Assembly (NCBI RefSeq): GCF_001552195.1
Contig: NZ_BCQS01000007.1
Coordinates: 186,001-250,000 of the forward strand
From: Actinomadura latina NBRC 106108
GTDB lineage: Bacteria; Actinomycetota; Actinomycetes; Streptosporangiales; Streptosporangiaceae
Direction: 5' to 3'
DNA: 64,000 nt
The translations under genes and the position numbers were made by a program. This document shows, one piece after another, positions 33,598 to 42,488 of this stretch; position 1 is the first letter of the stretch, and each line of letters starts with the position of its first letter. The notes under the pieces are model-generated. The model was not told the DNA's origin. It saw nothing but the letters and a program-made list of their open reading frames with translations, and did no database searches.

Positions 33598-34439
33598 TAC
33601 TCGGCGAGTGCGGTGGAGAGTGCTTCCACGTAGCGCAGGGCGGCCAGGCGGGCCAGGGCCGGGTGGGCGCCCAGCGGGGCCGAATGGGCGGCGCCCACGA
33701 TCGCGGCGGCGGACGCGACCACCGCGGCCTCCGGCTCGGGGCCGATCAGGTGCGGCGCGACCGCGATGGACGCGGCGCCCGCGGCGCGCAGCTGCTCCGC
33801 CGCGACCTTCACGGACGCCTCGTCGTTCAGCGAGGCGGTGAAGACCGGCGCGGCCAGCCGGGAGGCGAGCAGCACGCCGGTGACCTCGGCCTGCCGGACG
33901 GCGGTCGCGTCCCCGGGCGTCGCGACGATGACGCCGGACGCGGCGGTCACCATCGTCATCAGCCGGATCCGGTCGGCGCGGGCGAGGCCGGCGTCGGCGA
34001 GCCGGTCGTGCAGCGCCTCGGCGATGAGCGGGTGCGGGCCGAGCGGCTCGGCGGCGACGGCGCGCACCGGCGCGCCCGCCACGGCGGCGTGCACGGCGCG
34101 GTCGAGCCGCGGGTCCGGACCGGTGGACAGCGGCACCACGACGGCCGTGAGTTCGTCCTGCTCCTGCCGCAGCGCGGCGAGGATGCCGTGCAGGCCCGCC
34201 TCGTCGCCGTCCAGGTACCCGACGTAGGCGGGCTGGCCGGTGTGCTCGATCTCGACGAGCCGGGCCAGCTCGGCGGCGGTCTCGGTGCCGGCCTGCCGGG
34301 CGTGCCCGGGGACGGCCAGGATCAGCGTGGGGGATCCGGGGGGCAGCAGGAAGGACTCGTCGCCGCGGTGCCGGCCGCCGCGGGGGGTGCGGCGCCGTCG
34401 CGACGGCAGTGCCTCGGATGCCTGGCTTTCGGGACTCAC
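33597..34439 (-). CDS. CbiX/sirohydrochlorin chelatase-like protein
   Basis: 280 residues, two tandem halves. Actinomycete relatives are annotated as sirohydrochlorin chelatases that put Fe or Co into the tetrapyrrole. GPHPLIAEALHDRLADAGLARADRIRL and LGAHPALARLAALRY are recognisable. The usual first metal-binding His (V-x-H-G-S-R) is displaced (AVPGHARQ), and the second His reads Asp (LSTGPDPRLD), so chelatase activity is doubtful. GTG 34439 sits 7 nt after TACGAT, a leaderless start. An N-terminal basic Ser/Arg-rich stretch precedes the fold. Confidence 0.65.
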   Translation of the reverse strand: MSPESQASEALPSRRRRTPRGGRHRGDESFLLPPGSPTLILAVPGHARQAGTETAAELARLVEIEHTGQPAYVGYLDGDEAGLHGILAALRQEQDELTAVVVPLSTGPDPRLDRAVHAAVAGAPVRAVAAEPLGPHPLIAEALHDRLADAGLARADRIRLMTMVTAASGVIVATPGDATAVRQAEVTGVLLASRLAAPVFTASLNDEASVKVAAEQLRAAGAASIAVAPHLIGPEPEAAVVASAAAIVGAAHSAPLGAHPALARLAALRYVEALSTALAE

Positions 34440-34446
34440 GGCGGGA

Positions 34447-34452
34447 ATCGTA
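34447..34452 (-). promoter_or_regulatory. -10 element, leaderless CbiX-like gene
   Basis: TACGAT (reading left) with a 7-nt gap to GTG 34439. The rest of 34440-34829 holds no gene; it contains this promoter and that of cvnA. Confidence 0.5.
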
Positions 34453-34763
34453 ACGCCCTCGGGCCCGGGAGCCGTCCTCCCGGCCCGGTGGACCGTGTCC
34501 CTGGGCCCGGCGGGAGCGACCTCGTTCCGGCCTCCGTCGTTGCCTGTATGGATCGCGGATCTCCTTCCCGTGCCGGCGCGACGCGAGCGGTGGTGAAGAA
34601 GCAGAGTATGGCGCAATCCTCCGGAGCAACAGGGGGAAATGAAGTAAATTGTCCTGATTTGCCGCTATCCGGTTGCGGCGGATGCGGCAAGATCACCCGG
34701 CCCGGGCGCATCGCCGCAGGTGACACGGAATGATGCCAATGCGTCCGAAAGGCGCCAAAGGGG

Positions 34764-34794
34764 TTGCGGTCTCGTCACGGGCCACCTTTATGAT
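34764..34794 (+). promoter_or_regulatory. Candidate promoter of the first conservon
   Basis: TTGCGG (34764-34769), 19-nt spacer and TATGAT (34789-34794). It lies too close to ATG 34797 for that codon to be the start, which supports ATG 34830. Confidence 0.45.
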
Positions 34795-34829
34795 CCATGG
34801 ACCCTCCTGGCCGGAACGTTCGAGGTCAC

Positions 34830-37361
34830 ATGAAAACCCCCCGTACGCGATCGATTCGCTCGAAGGTGACCGCGCTGCTGCTCGTGCCGCTGCTCTCCCT
34901 CGTCGCGCTGTGGGGGTACGCCGCGAGCGTCAGCGGCCGTGAGGCCCTCGCCCAGCGCAAGTACCACACGCTCGACCGGACGTTCGGGCCGAGCGGCCAG
35001 AGCGTCCTGGTGGAGCTGGGCAGGGAACGGCAGATGTCCGCGACGTTCCTCAGCACGCCGCGCTCCACCCCCGGCGGGACGCCCGTCTCCCTCGTCGCCC
35101 AGCGCACCCGCGTCGACCAGGCCGTCGAGCGGTTCCGCCGCGAGGCCGGCTCGGAGGCCGCGCGGGACGCCACGACCGAGGAGATGGAGAGCCGCGTCAC
35201 CGACGTGCTCCGGGCGTTCGGCGGCCTCGGCGGGCTCCGCTCGGCGGTGGACGGGCGGCTCGTCGACCGGCTGACCGCGATCAACGGCTACAGCACGATG
35301 GTCGACGACGTGCACCGGCTGTACGACGGCCTCATCGTCATCGACGACGCCGGCGTCTACGGCTGGACGCTGTCCACCCGGCACGCCGCCCGCGGCATGG
35401 AGCTGCTGCAGCGGGAGAACGCGCTGATCGCCTCCGCGCTCGTCACCAACGGCCGGATGACGGCGGCCGAGCACCGGCTGTTCGTCGAGATGGTCGGCGA
35501 GCAGCGCTGGCAGTGGATCAAGCAGCGCACGCTGCTGGACCCCGTCGTCTACCGGACCGGCGTCGCGCCGGTGTTCGCGTCCCCGCGGTACCAGAGCTTC
35601 AAGGCGATCGAGGACCGGATCGCCGGCGCGGACTCGCGCCGGACGCTGCCCATCGGGACCCAGGAGTGGCAGCGGACCGCCGACCCGCTGATCCAGTCGA
35701 TCAACGAGATGGTCCTGGCCAACTCCAAGCAGGCCGCCGAGCATGCCGACGAGCTCGGCCGCGAGGCCTACGTCAGGCTCGGCGTCGTCGGCGGGCTCGG
35801 CCTGCTCGCGATCCTCGCGTCGGTGCTGCTGTCGCTGCGGTTCGCGCGCGGGTTCGTCCGCGAGCTGGTCGGGCTCCGCGGCTCCGCCGAGGAGCTGGCC
35901 GACCGGCGGCTGCCCGGCGTCGTCGCGCGGCTGAGCCGCAACGAGAGCGTGGACGTCGCCGCGGAGGCGCCGCCGCTGCACGCGGGCAGCACCACCGAGA
36001 TCGCCCGGCTCGCCGGCTCGTTCGCCAAGGTGCAGCGGACCGCCGTCGACGCCGCCGTCGGCCAGGCCGAGCTGCGCGCCGGCGTCAGCCGCATCTTCCT
36101 CAACATCGCCCGCCGCAACCAGTCGCTGCTGCACCGCCAGCTCACGATGCTGGACGGCCTGGAGAGCCGCGCCGAGGCCGACGACCTGGAAGACCTGTTC
36201 CGCATCGACCACCTCACCACCCGCATGCGGCGGCACGCGGAGAGCCTGATCATCCTGTCCGGCGCCACCCCCGGACGCGGCTGGCGGCAGCCGGTGCGGT
36301 TCGCCGACGTGCTGCGCGCCGCCGTCTCGGAGATCGAGGACTACACCCGCGCCACCGTCCTCACCGACTCCGAGGACGGCCTGGTCGGCTCCGCCGTCAC
36401 CGACGTCATCCACCTGCTCGCCGAGCTGATCGAGAACGCCGCGACCTTCTCCCCGCCGAGCACCGAGGTGCGGGTCAAGGCCGAGCGGGTCGGCGCCGGC
36501 TTCGCCGTCGAGATCGAGGACCGCGGCCTCGGCGTCAAGCCGGAGCTGCTCGCCGAGGCCAACCGGCGGCTCGCCGAGCCGCCCGAGTACGACCTCGTCG
36601 ACACCGACCAGCTCGGCCTGTTCGTCGTCGCGCGGCTCGCCGCCCGGCACGACATCTCCGTGACGCTGCAGCGGTCCCCGTACGGCGGCGTGACCGCGGT
36701 GGTCCTACTGCCGCACGACCTGGTCGTCCCGGCGGAGCACATGGCGGCGGGCATGCTGCCCCCGGCATCGGAGCCGGCCCAGGCGTCCCCGCTCGACACG
36801 CTCACCGACGGCGGTGCCGAGGACGGGCAGAGCCCCGTGCTGGTGCCCGCGCCGCCCTCCGAGGCCGTCGTCCCGCTGCGCGACACCGACCGCGCGGACG
36901 CGGAGCCCGTGGAGGCCGAGCTTGTGGAGGCCGAACTCGTGGAGGCCGGGCCCGCGGCGGCCGAGCCCGCGGACCCCGTCGAGGCGCCGCCCGTGCTGCC
37001 CGAGCTCACCGGCCCGTGGGGCGCCCCCGAGCGCCCGGCCGCCGCGGTCCCGCCGCGTCCCGCGCCGAACCCGTGGTCGGACGACGCCGTCCCGCAGCCG
37101 GTGGCGACCGTGCCGCAGGCCGCCGAGGACGACGACTGGGAGCCGGCGGGGACCCACGCCGGGCTGCCCCGCCGGGTCAGGCAGAAGAACCTGGCGCCGC
37201 AGCTGCGCAAGAGACCCCCGCCGCCCCCGGCGCCGCCTGGCGGGACCGCGTCCGGGGGCATCGCACGCTCGCCCGAGGAGGCACGCTCGCTGATGGCGTC
37301 GATACAGCAGGGATGGCGGCGCGGCCGCGCGACGGATGTGGGGGAAGAGGGAACCCGATGA
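34830..37361 (+). CDS. cvnA: Conservon sensor histidine kinase CvnA (first copy)
   Basis: 843 residues from ATG 34830 (CGAGG 5 nt upstream). Membrane helix about 15-35 (ALLLVPLLSLVALWGY), an extracytoplasmic nitrate/nitrite-sensor-like NIT domain (about 45-300), second helix about 312-335 and a HAMP-like linker. A dimerisation helix with NQSLLHRQLTMLDGLE and an ATPase domain (VIHLLAELIENAATFSPP, VEIEDRGLGV, LGLFVVARLAARH) follow. The last 230 residues are Pro/Ala/Glu-rich and disordered, ending LMASIQQGWRRGR. CvnA is the membrane sensor of conservons, signalling to the small GTPase CvnD through CvnB and CvnC. It overlaps cvnB by 4 nt. Confidence 0.92.
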   Translation: MKTPRTRSIRSKVTALLLVPLLSLVALWGYAASVSGREALAQRKYHTLDRTFGPSGQSVLVELGRERQMSATFLSTPRSTPGGTPVSLVAQRTRVDQAVERFRREAGSEAARDATTEEMESRVTDVLRAFGGLGGLRSAVDGRLVDRLTAINGYSTMVDDVHRLYDGLIVIDDAGVYGWTLSTRHAARGMELLQRENALIASALVTNGRMTAAEHRLFVEMVGEQRWQWIKQRTLLDPVVYRTGVAPVFASPRYQSFKAIEDRIAGADSRRTLPIGTQEWQRTADPLIQSINEMVLANSKQAAEHADELGREAYVRLGVVGGLGLLAILASVLLSLRFARGFVRELVGLRGSAEELADRRLPGVVARLSRNESVDVAAEAPPLHAGSTTEIARLAGSFAKVQRTAVDAAVGQAELRAGVSRIFLNIARRNQSLLHRQLTMLDGLESRAEADDLEDLFRIDHLTTRMRRHAESLIILSGATPGRGWRQPVRFADVLRAAVSEIEDYTRATVLTDSEDGLVGSAVTDVIHLLAELIENAATFSPPSTEVRVKAERVGAGFAVEIEDRGLGVKPELLAEANRRLAEPPEYDLVDTDQLGLFVVARLAARHDISVTLQRSPYGGVTAVVLLPHDLVVPAEHMAAGMLPPASEPAQASPLDTLTDGGAEDGQSPVLVPAPPSEAVVPLRDTDRADAEPVEAELVEAELVEAGPAAAEPADPVEAPPVLPELTGPWGAPERPAAAVPPRPAPNPWSDDAVPQPVATVPQAAEDDDWEPAGTHAGLPRRVRQKNLAPQLRKRPPPPPAPPGGTASGGIARSPEEARSLMASIQQGWRRGRATDVGEEGTR

Positions 37362-37813
37362 TGCACAACACCGTGACCGGTGAGCTGAACTGGCTGCTCA
37401 ACGACTTCGCCGAGCGGGTGACGACGGTGCGGCAGGCGGTGATCCTGTCGCGGGACGGCCTGGCCGTGGCCGCCTCCAACGAGCTGGCCCGCGAGGACGC
37501 CGAGCACCTGTCCGCGCTGGCGTCCGGCGTGCAGAGCCTCGCGCGCGGCGCCGGCCGGCACTTCGCCGGCGGGAACGTCCGGCAGACCATCATCGAGATG
37601 GACGCGCTGCTGCTGTTCGTGACGGCCGCAGGCGACGGCACCTGCCTCGCCGTCCTCGCCGACGCCGAGGCCGACGCCGGCCTCGTCGCCTACGAGATGG
37701 CCGTGCTGGTCAAACGGGTCGGGCAGCACCTGCAGGCGGGCCCGAGGTTCGGGACGGAGGCGGTCGGCGAGGACTTCGGAGGCGCCGGGGGGACCGCGCC
37801 GCGGGGCTTCTGA
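37358..37813 (+). CDS. cvnB: Roadblock/LC7 protein CvnB (first copy)
   Basis: 151 residues. GELNWLLNDFAERVTTVRQAVILSRDGLAVAAS, LSALASGVQSLARGAGRHF, VRQTIIEMDALLLFVTAAG, YEMAVLVKRVGQHL are the roadblock/LC7 pattern of MglB-like GTPase-activating partners. In conservons it works with the GTPase CvnD. The start ATGATG overlaps the cvnA stop. Confidence 0.92.
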   Translation: MMHNTVTGELNWLLNDFAERVTTVRQAVILSRDGLAVAASNELAREDAEHLSALASGVQSLARGAGRHFAGGNVRQTIIEMDALLLFVTAAGDGTCLAVLADAEADAGLVAYEMAVLVKRVGQHLQAGPRFGTEAVGEDFGGAGGTAPRGF

Positions 37814-37816
37814 CCG

Positions 37817-38197
37817 ATGGACCCGTCGGCAGAGCGGTGGCTGGACCGGGACGCCGGTCCGGTCGTGCGCCCGTACGCGATGACGCGGGGCCGGACCCGT
37901 CCCGACGGCGCCGGCTTCGAGCTCATCGCGGTCGTCGCCGCCACCGGCGTCCCGCCCGGTGACCGGCTGCGCTACAGCCCCGACCACACGCGCGTGCTGC
38001 GGCGCTGCGCGTCGCCCGTCCCGGTCGTCGACCTGGCGGCCGACCTCGGGCTGCCCATCGGCGTCGTCCGGGTCCTGCTCGGCGACCTGCGGGACGAGAG
38101 GCTCGTCGCGGTGGTCGCCGAGGCGCAGCCCGCGGCGGGCCGCCGCCCGCCGAACGGCGTGCTGAGGGAGGTGCTCAATGGTCTCCGCGCACTCTGA
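37817..38197 (+). CDS. cvnC: DUF742 protein CvnC (first copy)
   Basis: 126 residues. The DUF742 signature VVRPYAMTRGRTRPDG, then a winged-helix-like LRRCASPVPVVDLAADLGLPIGVVRVLLGDL. Conservon component of unknown biochemical role, possibly DNA- or protein-binding. Starts 3 nt after cvnB and overlaps cvnD by 20 nt. Confidence 0.9.
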   Translation: MDPSAERWLDRDAGPVVRPYAMTRGRTRPDGAGFELIAVVAATGVPPGDRLRYSPDHTRVLRRCASPVPVVDLAADLGLPIGVVRVLLGDLRDERLVAVVAEAQPAAGRRPPNGVLREVLNGLRAL

Positions 38198-38828
38198 GGG
38201 GACGGGCCTCGCGTCCCGCCCGCCGGTCACCACGAAGATCCTCATCGCGGGCGGGTTCGGCGCCGGCAAGACCACGATGGTCGGCTCGATCAGCGAGATC
38301 AGGCCGCTGCACACCGAGGAGCCGCTGACCGACCGCGGCATCGGGGTGGACGACGTGTCCGGCGTCGGCGCGAAGTCGACCACGACCGTCGCGATGGACT
38401 TCGGCCGCATCACGCTGTCGGACCAGCTGCTGCTCTACCTGTTCGGCACGCCCGGCCAGGAGCGGTTCTGGTTCATGTGGGACGAGCTCGCGACCGGCGC
38501 GATCGGCGCCGTGGTGATCGCCGACACGCGGCGGCTGAAGAGCTGCTTCCCCGCCGTCGACTACTTCGAGCGGCGCGGCGTCCCGTTCGTCGTCGCGGTG
38601 AACTGCTTCGACGGGCTGCGGACGCACCGGGCCGAGGACATCGCGATCGCGCTCGACCTCGACCCCGGCGTCCCGGTGGTGCTCTGCGACGTCCGCCGCC
38701 GGGAGTCGTCCAAGGAGGTGCTCGTCGCGCTGATGGAGCACGTCCTGACCTGGCCCGACGAAGGAGCCGCCGGAGAGGGGGCGGCAGGCGGTGATCGGAT
38801 GCCCGATCATCGCGAACCCGCGACGTAG
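38178..38828 (+). CDS. cvnD: Conservon small GTPase CvnD (first copy)
   Basis: 216 residues. P-loop GGFGAGKTTMVG (about 25), switch I/II with TTTVAMDFG and FGTPGQERFWFMWDEL, and the guanine-specificity position as NCFDG in place of NKxD. Ras/Arf-like bacterial GTPase, output of the conservon. A 20-residue Gly/Ala-rich tail ends the protein. Confidence 0.92.
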   Translation: MVSAHSEGTGLASRPPVTTKILIAGGFGAGKTTMVGSISEIRPLHTEEPLTDRGIGVDDVSGVGAKSTTTVAMDFGRITLSDQLLLYLFGTPGQERFWFMWDELATGAIGAVVIADTRRLKSCFPAVDYFERRGVPFVVAVNCFDGLRTHRAEDIAIALDLDPGVPVVLCDVRRRESSKEVLVALMEHVLTWPDEGAAGEGAAGGDRMPDHREPAT

Positions 38829-38834
38829 TAGGCT
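38829..38834 (+). promoter_or_regulatory. -10-like box ahead of the second conservon
   Basis: TAGGCT directly after the cvnD stop, about 42 nt before the first leader ATG (38876). No clear -35. Confidence 0.3.
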
Positions 38835-38875
38835 CCCGCACACCCCCGTACTACACGCATCGGGAGGTTCCCCGC

Positions 38876-38926
38876 ATGTCCCACCCCCAGTGCCGTACGA
38901 ACCAGTGCAGGAGGACGAGACAGTGA
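38876..38926 (+). CDS. Possible 16-residue leader peptide before the second cvnA
   Basis: ATG with GGGAGG 9 nt upstream opens a 16-codon frame (MSHPQCRTNQCRRTRQ). Its TGA overlaps a GTG (38923, with GGAGGACG before it) opening a 7-codon frame whose own TGA overlaps the cvnA2 start (CCGTGATGG). Two nested mini-ORFs would couple translation into cvnA. It could equally be chance; no homologue is recognised. Confidence 0.3.
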   Translation: MSHPQCRTNQCRRTRQ

Positions 38927-38945
38927 GCAGGGTCCGCCAGCCGTG

Positions 38946-41654
38946 ATGGCCCGCGGTTTCGCCTCCATCCGGGCGAGGATCACACTCCTGGTCCTCGTGC
39001 CGCTGCTCGCGCTCGCCTCACTGTGGGTGTTCCTCACCGGCATCACCTACGGCGACGCGCACCAGCTGCTGCAGAGCCGCGACTTCCAGCAGAAGACGGT
39101 GCTGCCCACGCAGCAGCTCATCGACGCGCTGCAGAAGGAGCGGCGCCTGTCGGTGGCCGAGCTCGGCGGCGCCCGCAGCGACCCGGGCATCATGCGCACC
39201 CAGCGGCAGGCCACCGACGACGCGGGCGCCGCCGTCCGCGCCGGGTCCCGCGACGACGGGCTGCGCGGCGCGATCCTGCCCGGCGTCGTCAAGCGGCTGG
39301 ACGACCTCGTGGCCCGCCTCGGCACGCTGAAGTCGCTGCGCCGCAGCGTCGACGAGCGGACCGGCGGCCGCGCCGAGGTGCTGCGCGAGTACGGCGAGCT
39401 CATCGACGCGGGCTTCGCCATGTACAGCGCGACCACCCCCGCGGACGGCCGGATCGCCGCCAGCGCCCGCACGCTCACCTCGTTCGGCCTCGCCCGCGAG
39501 TACATGGCGCGCGAGGACGCCCTGCTGACCGGGGCGCTCGCCGCCGGCCGCATCACCGCCGCCGAGCGCTCCGAGTTCGCCAAGCTGGTCGGGGCGCACC
39601 ACACGCTCCACGAGGTCAGCGCGCGGGAACTGCCCACCCCCGCCCGCGCCCGCTACGACCGGCTGATGGCCTCCCCGCCGTTCATGCGGATGATGAAGCT
39701 GGAGGACCAGGTCATCCGCGGCGCCGAACCGCCGAACGCCGCCGCCGTGGCCCGCGGCCGGACGCCCGGCGCCTCCGGGACCGGGACGGCGGGAACGGGA
39801 ACGGCGGCAACGGGAACGACCGGGACCGGGACGGCGGCCACGACCCCGTCGCACGGCCATGGAGCCCAGCCCCCCGGCGGCACCGGGCAGTCCGCCGCGC
39901 GCGGCCCCGCCGTCATCGAGCCGTCCGTCTGGCGGTCCGTCGCCGACGAGGCCAACGGGCGGCTGTACCAGATGGAGAACCAGGTCCTCGACGAGGTCAC
40001 CGACCAGGGCCAGCAGATCGCGATCGGCGCGTTCACCCGGCTCGGCCTCGCCGGCGGGCTCGGGCTCGTCGCGATCGTGCTGTCGTCCTTCATCGCGGTC
40101 CGCGTCTCCCGGCGGCTGGTGCGCGAGTGCCGCACGCTCGCCGGCGGCGTCGTCGACTTCACCCAGAAGCGGCTGCCGAAGCTCGCCGAGCAGATCATCG
40201 CCGGGCATCCCGCCGATCCGGAGCCGGAACCGGCGCTCGACTACCGCATCACCGAGATCCGGCAGATCGCCGAGTCGTTCGACCGCGCCCGCGAGGCCGT
40301 GCTGGTGGCCGCCGAGGGCGAGGTCGCGGCGCGGCGCGGCATCAGCGAGGTGTTCGTCAACCTCGCGCGCCGCAACCAGGCGCTGCTGCACCGCCAGCTC
40401 AGCCTGCTCGACACGATGGAGCGCCGCACCGAGGACCCGTCCGAGCTGTCGGACCTGTTCCGCCTCGACCACCTCGCGACCCGGATGCGCCGGCACGCCG
40501 AGGGCCTGGTCATCCTCGCGGGCAAGACCGCCGGGCGCGGCTGGCGCCGTCCCGTCCCGCTGGTGGACGTGGTGCGCGGCGCGGTCGCCGAGGTCGAGGA
40601 CTACCCGCGCGTCCGGGTGCAGCCGCTGCCGCGCGTCGCGCTGCTCGGCTCCGCCGTGGCCGACGTCATCCACCTGCTCGCCGAGGTGGTGGAGAACGCC
40701 ACCACGTTCTCGCCGCCGCAGTCGCCGGTGCGGGTCAGCGGGCAGGTCGTCGCCAGCGGGTTCGCGATCGAGGTCGAGGACCGCGGCCTGGGGATGACCG
40801 AGGAGGGGCTGCGCGCCGCCAACGAGCGGCTCGCGAACCCGCCCGAGTTCGACCCGTCCGACAGCGCCCAGCTCGGCCTGTTCGTCGTGGCGCGGCTCGC
40901 CCAGCGGCACGGCATCACGGTCACCCTCCGCCCGTCCCCCTACGGCGGGACGACCGCGATCGCGCTGATCCCCGCCTCGCTCATCGTGGAGAACGCCGCC
41001 GACCCGGAGCCGGCCGTGCGCCGCCCGACCGGGCCGATGCAGGCGCTGCCGGAGCAGGCCGCGGCGCTGTCGGCGTTCGCGAGCCGCCCGGCGGTCGAGT
41101 CCGGTGGTGTGATGCGGCTGGTCGCCGAACCGGCCGCACCGGAGCCGTCCCGTCCCGCCGCGCGGCCCGCGCCGCCGCCGGTTCCGCCGCCCGCGCCCGC
41201 CGTGGCGCCGCCGGAGCCGCAGGCGGCGCCGAGGGAGGGTGAGCTGCCCAAGCGCCGCCGCCAGACCCACCTGGCGCCCCAGCTCAAGGAGCGGGTGGAC
41301 GCGCACCTCGCCGCGCAGGGCCAGACGCCGCCCGTCCCCGACGAGCCGCCCGCCGTGCCGCCTGCCGAGCCTCGGGCCGCGCCGCCGGGCCCGCCGCCCG
41401 CGCCGGAACCGGCGGGGATGCCGCTCGCGGCGCCCGTCCCCATGGACGCGCCCCCGCCGCCCGCCGAGCCGGCCGGGACCGCTCCGGCGGGCGCGGACCC
41501 GGACGACGACGCGGCCCGCTCGGCCGAGGCGATGCGATCGATGCTCTCCGCCATGCAGGCCGGCTGGCAGCGTGGCAGGCAGGAGGCGGCCGACGCGGAG
41601 GCCCCGGGCCCGGCCGCGCGGAATCCAGGCGACCAGGAGGACGACACCCCATGA
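38946..41654 (+). CDS. cvnA: Conservon sensor histidine kinase CvnA (second copy)
   Basis: 902 residues. Same layout as the first copy: helix about 12-32 (ITLLVLVPLLALASLWVFL), NIT-like sensor region, second helix about 357-380 (GLGLVAIVLSSFIAVRV), NQALLHRQLSLLDTMERR, ATPase (VIHLLAEVVENATTFSPP, VEDRGLGMTEEGL, LGLFVVARLAQRHG) and a long Pro/Ala tail ending MLSAMQAGWQRGR. A Gly-Thr-Ala low-complexity stretch is inserted in the sensor region (39775-39843). ATG 38946 or the adjacent GTG 38943. The core is clearly paralogous to the first copy, but the sensor part is diverged. Confidence 0.9.
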   Translation: MARGFASIRARITLLVLVPLLALASLWVFLTGITYGDAHQLLQSRDFQQKTVLPTQQLIDALQKERRLSVAELGGARSDPGIMRTQRQATDDAGAAVRAGSRDDGLRGAILPGVVKRLDDLVARLGTLKSLRRSVDERTGGRAEVLREYGELIDAGFAMYSATTPADGRIAASARTLTSFGLAREYMAREDALLTGALAAGRITAAERSEFAKLVGAHHTLHEVSARELPTPARARYDRLMASPPFMRMMKLEDQVIRGAEPPNAAAVARGRTPGASGTGTAGTGTAATGTTGTGTAATTPSHGHGAQPPGGTGQSAARGPAVIEPSVWRSVADEANGRLYQMENQVLDEVTDQGQQIAIGAFTRLGLAGGLGLVAIVLSSFIAVRVSRRLVRECRTLAGGVVDFTQKRLPKLAEQIIAGHPADPEPEPALDYRITEIRQIAESFDRAREAVLVAAEGEVAARRGISEVFVNLARRNQALLHRQLSLLDTMERRTEDPSELSDLFRLDHLATRMRRHAEGLVILAGKTAGRGWRRPVPLVDVVRGAVAEVEDYPRVRVQPLPRVALLGSAVADVIHLLAEVVENATTFSPPQSPVRVSGQVVASGFAIEVEDRGLGMTEEGLRAANERLANPPEFDPSDSAQLGLFVVARLAQRHGITVTLRPSPYGGTTAIALIPASLIVENAADPEPAVRRPTGPMQALPEQAAALSAFASRPAVESGGVMRLVAEPAAPEPSRPAARPAPPPVPPPAPAVAPPEPQAAPREGELPKRRRQTHLAPQLKERVDAHLAAQGQTPPVPDEPPAVPPAEPRAAPPGPPPAPEPAGMPLAAPVPMDAPPPPAEPAGTAPAGADPDDDAARSAEAMRSMLSAMQAGWQRGRQEAADAEAPGPAARNPGDQEDDTP
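39775..39843 (+). repeat. GGGAC/GGGAAC simple-sequence repeat inside cvnA2
   Basis: Short tandem GGGACCGGGACGG / GGGAACGG units encode alternating Gly-Thr-Ala in the extracytoplasmic domain of the second CvnA. In-frame, about 23 residues, absent from the first copy. Confidence 0.6.
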
Positions 41655-42097
41655 CACATGCCCAGCACTCCGGCGCGGAGGTCCCGGGCGGAGCCGGAGG
41701 TGACCTGAACTGGTTGCTGGACAGCCTCGTCCAGCGGGTCGCCGCGGTGCAGAACGCGGTGGTGCTGTCCAGCGACGGCCTGAAGATCGCCGCCTCCCGC
41801 GGCCTCGCCCGCGAGGAGTCCGACCACATGGCCGCGGTGGCCGCCAGCTTCCAGAGCCTCGCGCGCGGGGCCGGGGAGTCGTTCGGCGGCGGCCCCGTCC
41901 GGCAGACCATCGTGGAGATGGAGTCGTCGTTCCTGTTCGTCACCGCCGCCGGGCGCGGCGCGTGCCTGGCGGTCCTGGCCGCCGCCGACGCCGACCTCGG
42001 GATCATCGCCTACGAGATGGCGATGCTGGTCACCCGGGTCGGCCAGCACCTGTCCGCGGACCCGCGGGTGGCCGCGGCCGATCCCGGCGGGCGGTGA
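41651..42097 (+). CDS. cvnB: Roadblock/LC7 protein CvnB (second copy)
   Basis: 148 residues. GGDLNWLLDSLVQRVAAVQNAVVLSSDGLKIAAS, FQSLARGAGESF, VRQTIVEMESSFLFVTAAG, YEMAMLVTRVGQHL. Overlaps cvnA2 by 4 nt (ATGA) with GGAGG upstream. Confidence 0.92.
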   Translation: MTHAQHSGAEVPGGAGGDLNWLLDSLVQRVAAVQNAVVLSSDGLKIAASRGLAREESDHMAAVAASFQSLARGAGESFGGGPVRQTIVEMESSFLFVTAAGRGACLAVLAAADADLGIIAYEMAMLVTRVGQHLSADPRVAAADPGGR

Positions 42098-42098
42098 C

Positions 42099-42488
42099 AT
42101 GGGCGGGACGGCCTGGTACGACGACGCTGCGGGGCCCGTGGTCCGCCCGTACGCGCTCACCGGGGGCCGGACCCACTACGACGGCGACGAGTTCGACCTC
42201 GTCGCGCTGATCGCCGCCGCGGACCCGCCGGCGCCCGCGGAGGACGCGCTTCCCGCAACGCCGTGGGCCCTGGAGCCGGAACATGACATGATCCTGGAGC
42301 TTTGCCGCACCCCGTTGTCGGTCGCCGAGATAGCGTCGGATCTGGAACTCCCCCTCGGGGTGGTCCGTGTCCTGCTCGGTGATCTGCTCGACCACTCGCT
42401 GATTCAGGTCCGGCGCCCCGCGCCGGTGGCGCAGTTCCCCAGCGAGCGCGTACTCAAGGAAGTGATCGATGGAATCCGTGCGCTCTGA
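42099..42488 (+). CDS. cvnC: DUF742 protein CvnC (second copy)
   Basis: 129 residues. VVRPYALTGGRTHYDGDEFDLVALI, then LELCRTPLSVAEIASDLELPLGVVRVLLGDLLDHSLI and the C-terminal RVLKEVIDGIRAL. Starts 1 nt after cvnB2 and overlaps cvnD2 by 20 nt, the same arrangement as in the first conservon. Confidence 0.9.
   Translation: MGGTAWYDDAAGPVVRPYALTGGRTHYDGDEFDLVALIAAADPPAPAEDALPATPWALEPEHDMILELCRTPLSVAEIASDLELPLGVVRVLLGDLLDHSLIQVRRPAPVAQFPSERVLKEVIDGIRAL

Noticed and set aside
39018..41657. 879-codon open frame opposite the second cvnA, and similar long frames at 1079-2863, 34788-36650 and 20362-22086
   Set aside because: All overlap strongly supported genes, have no recognisable motifs and reflect the low stop-codon frequency of GC-rich DNA.
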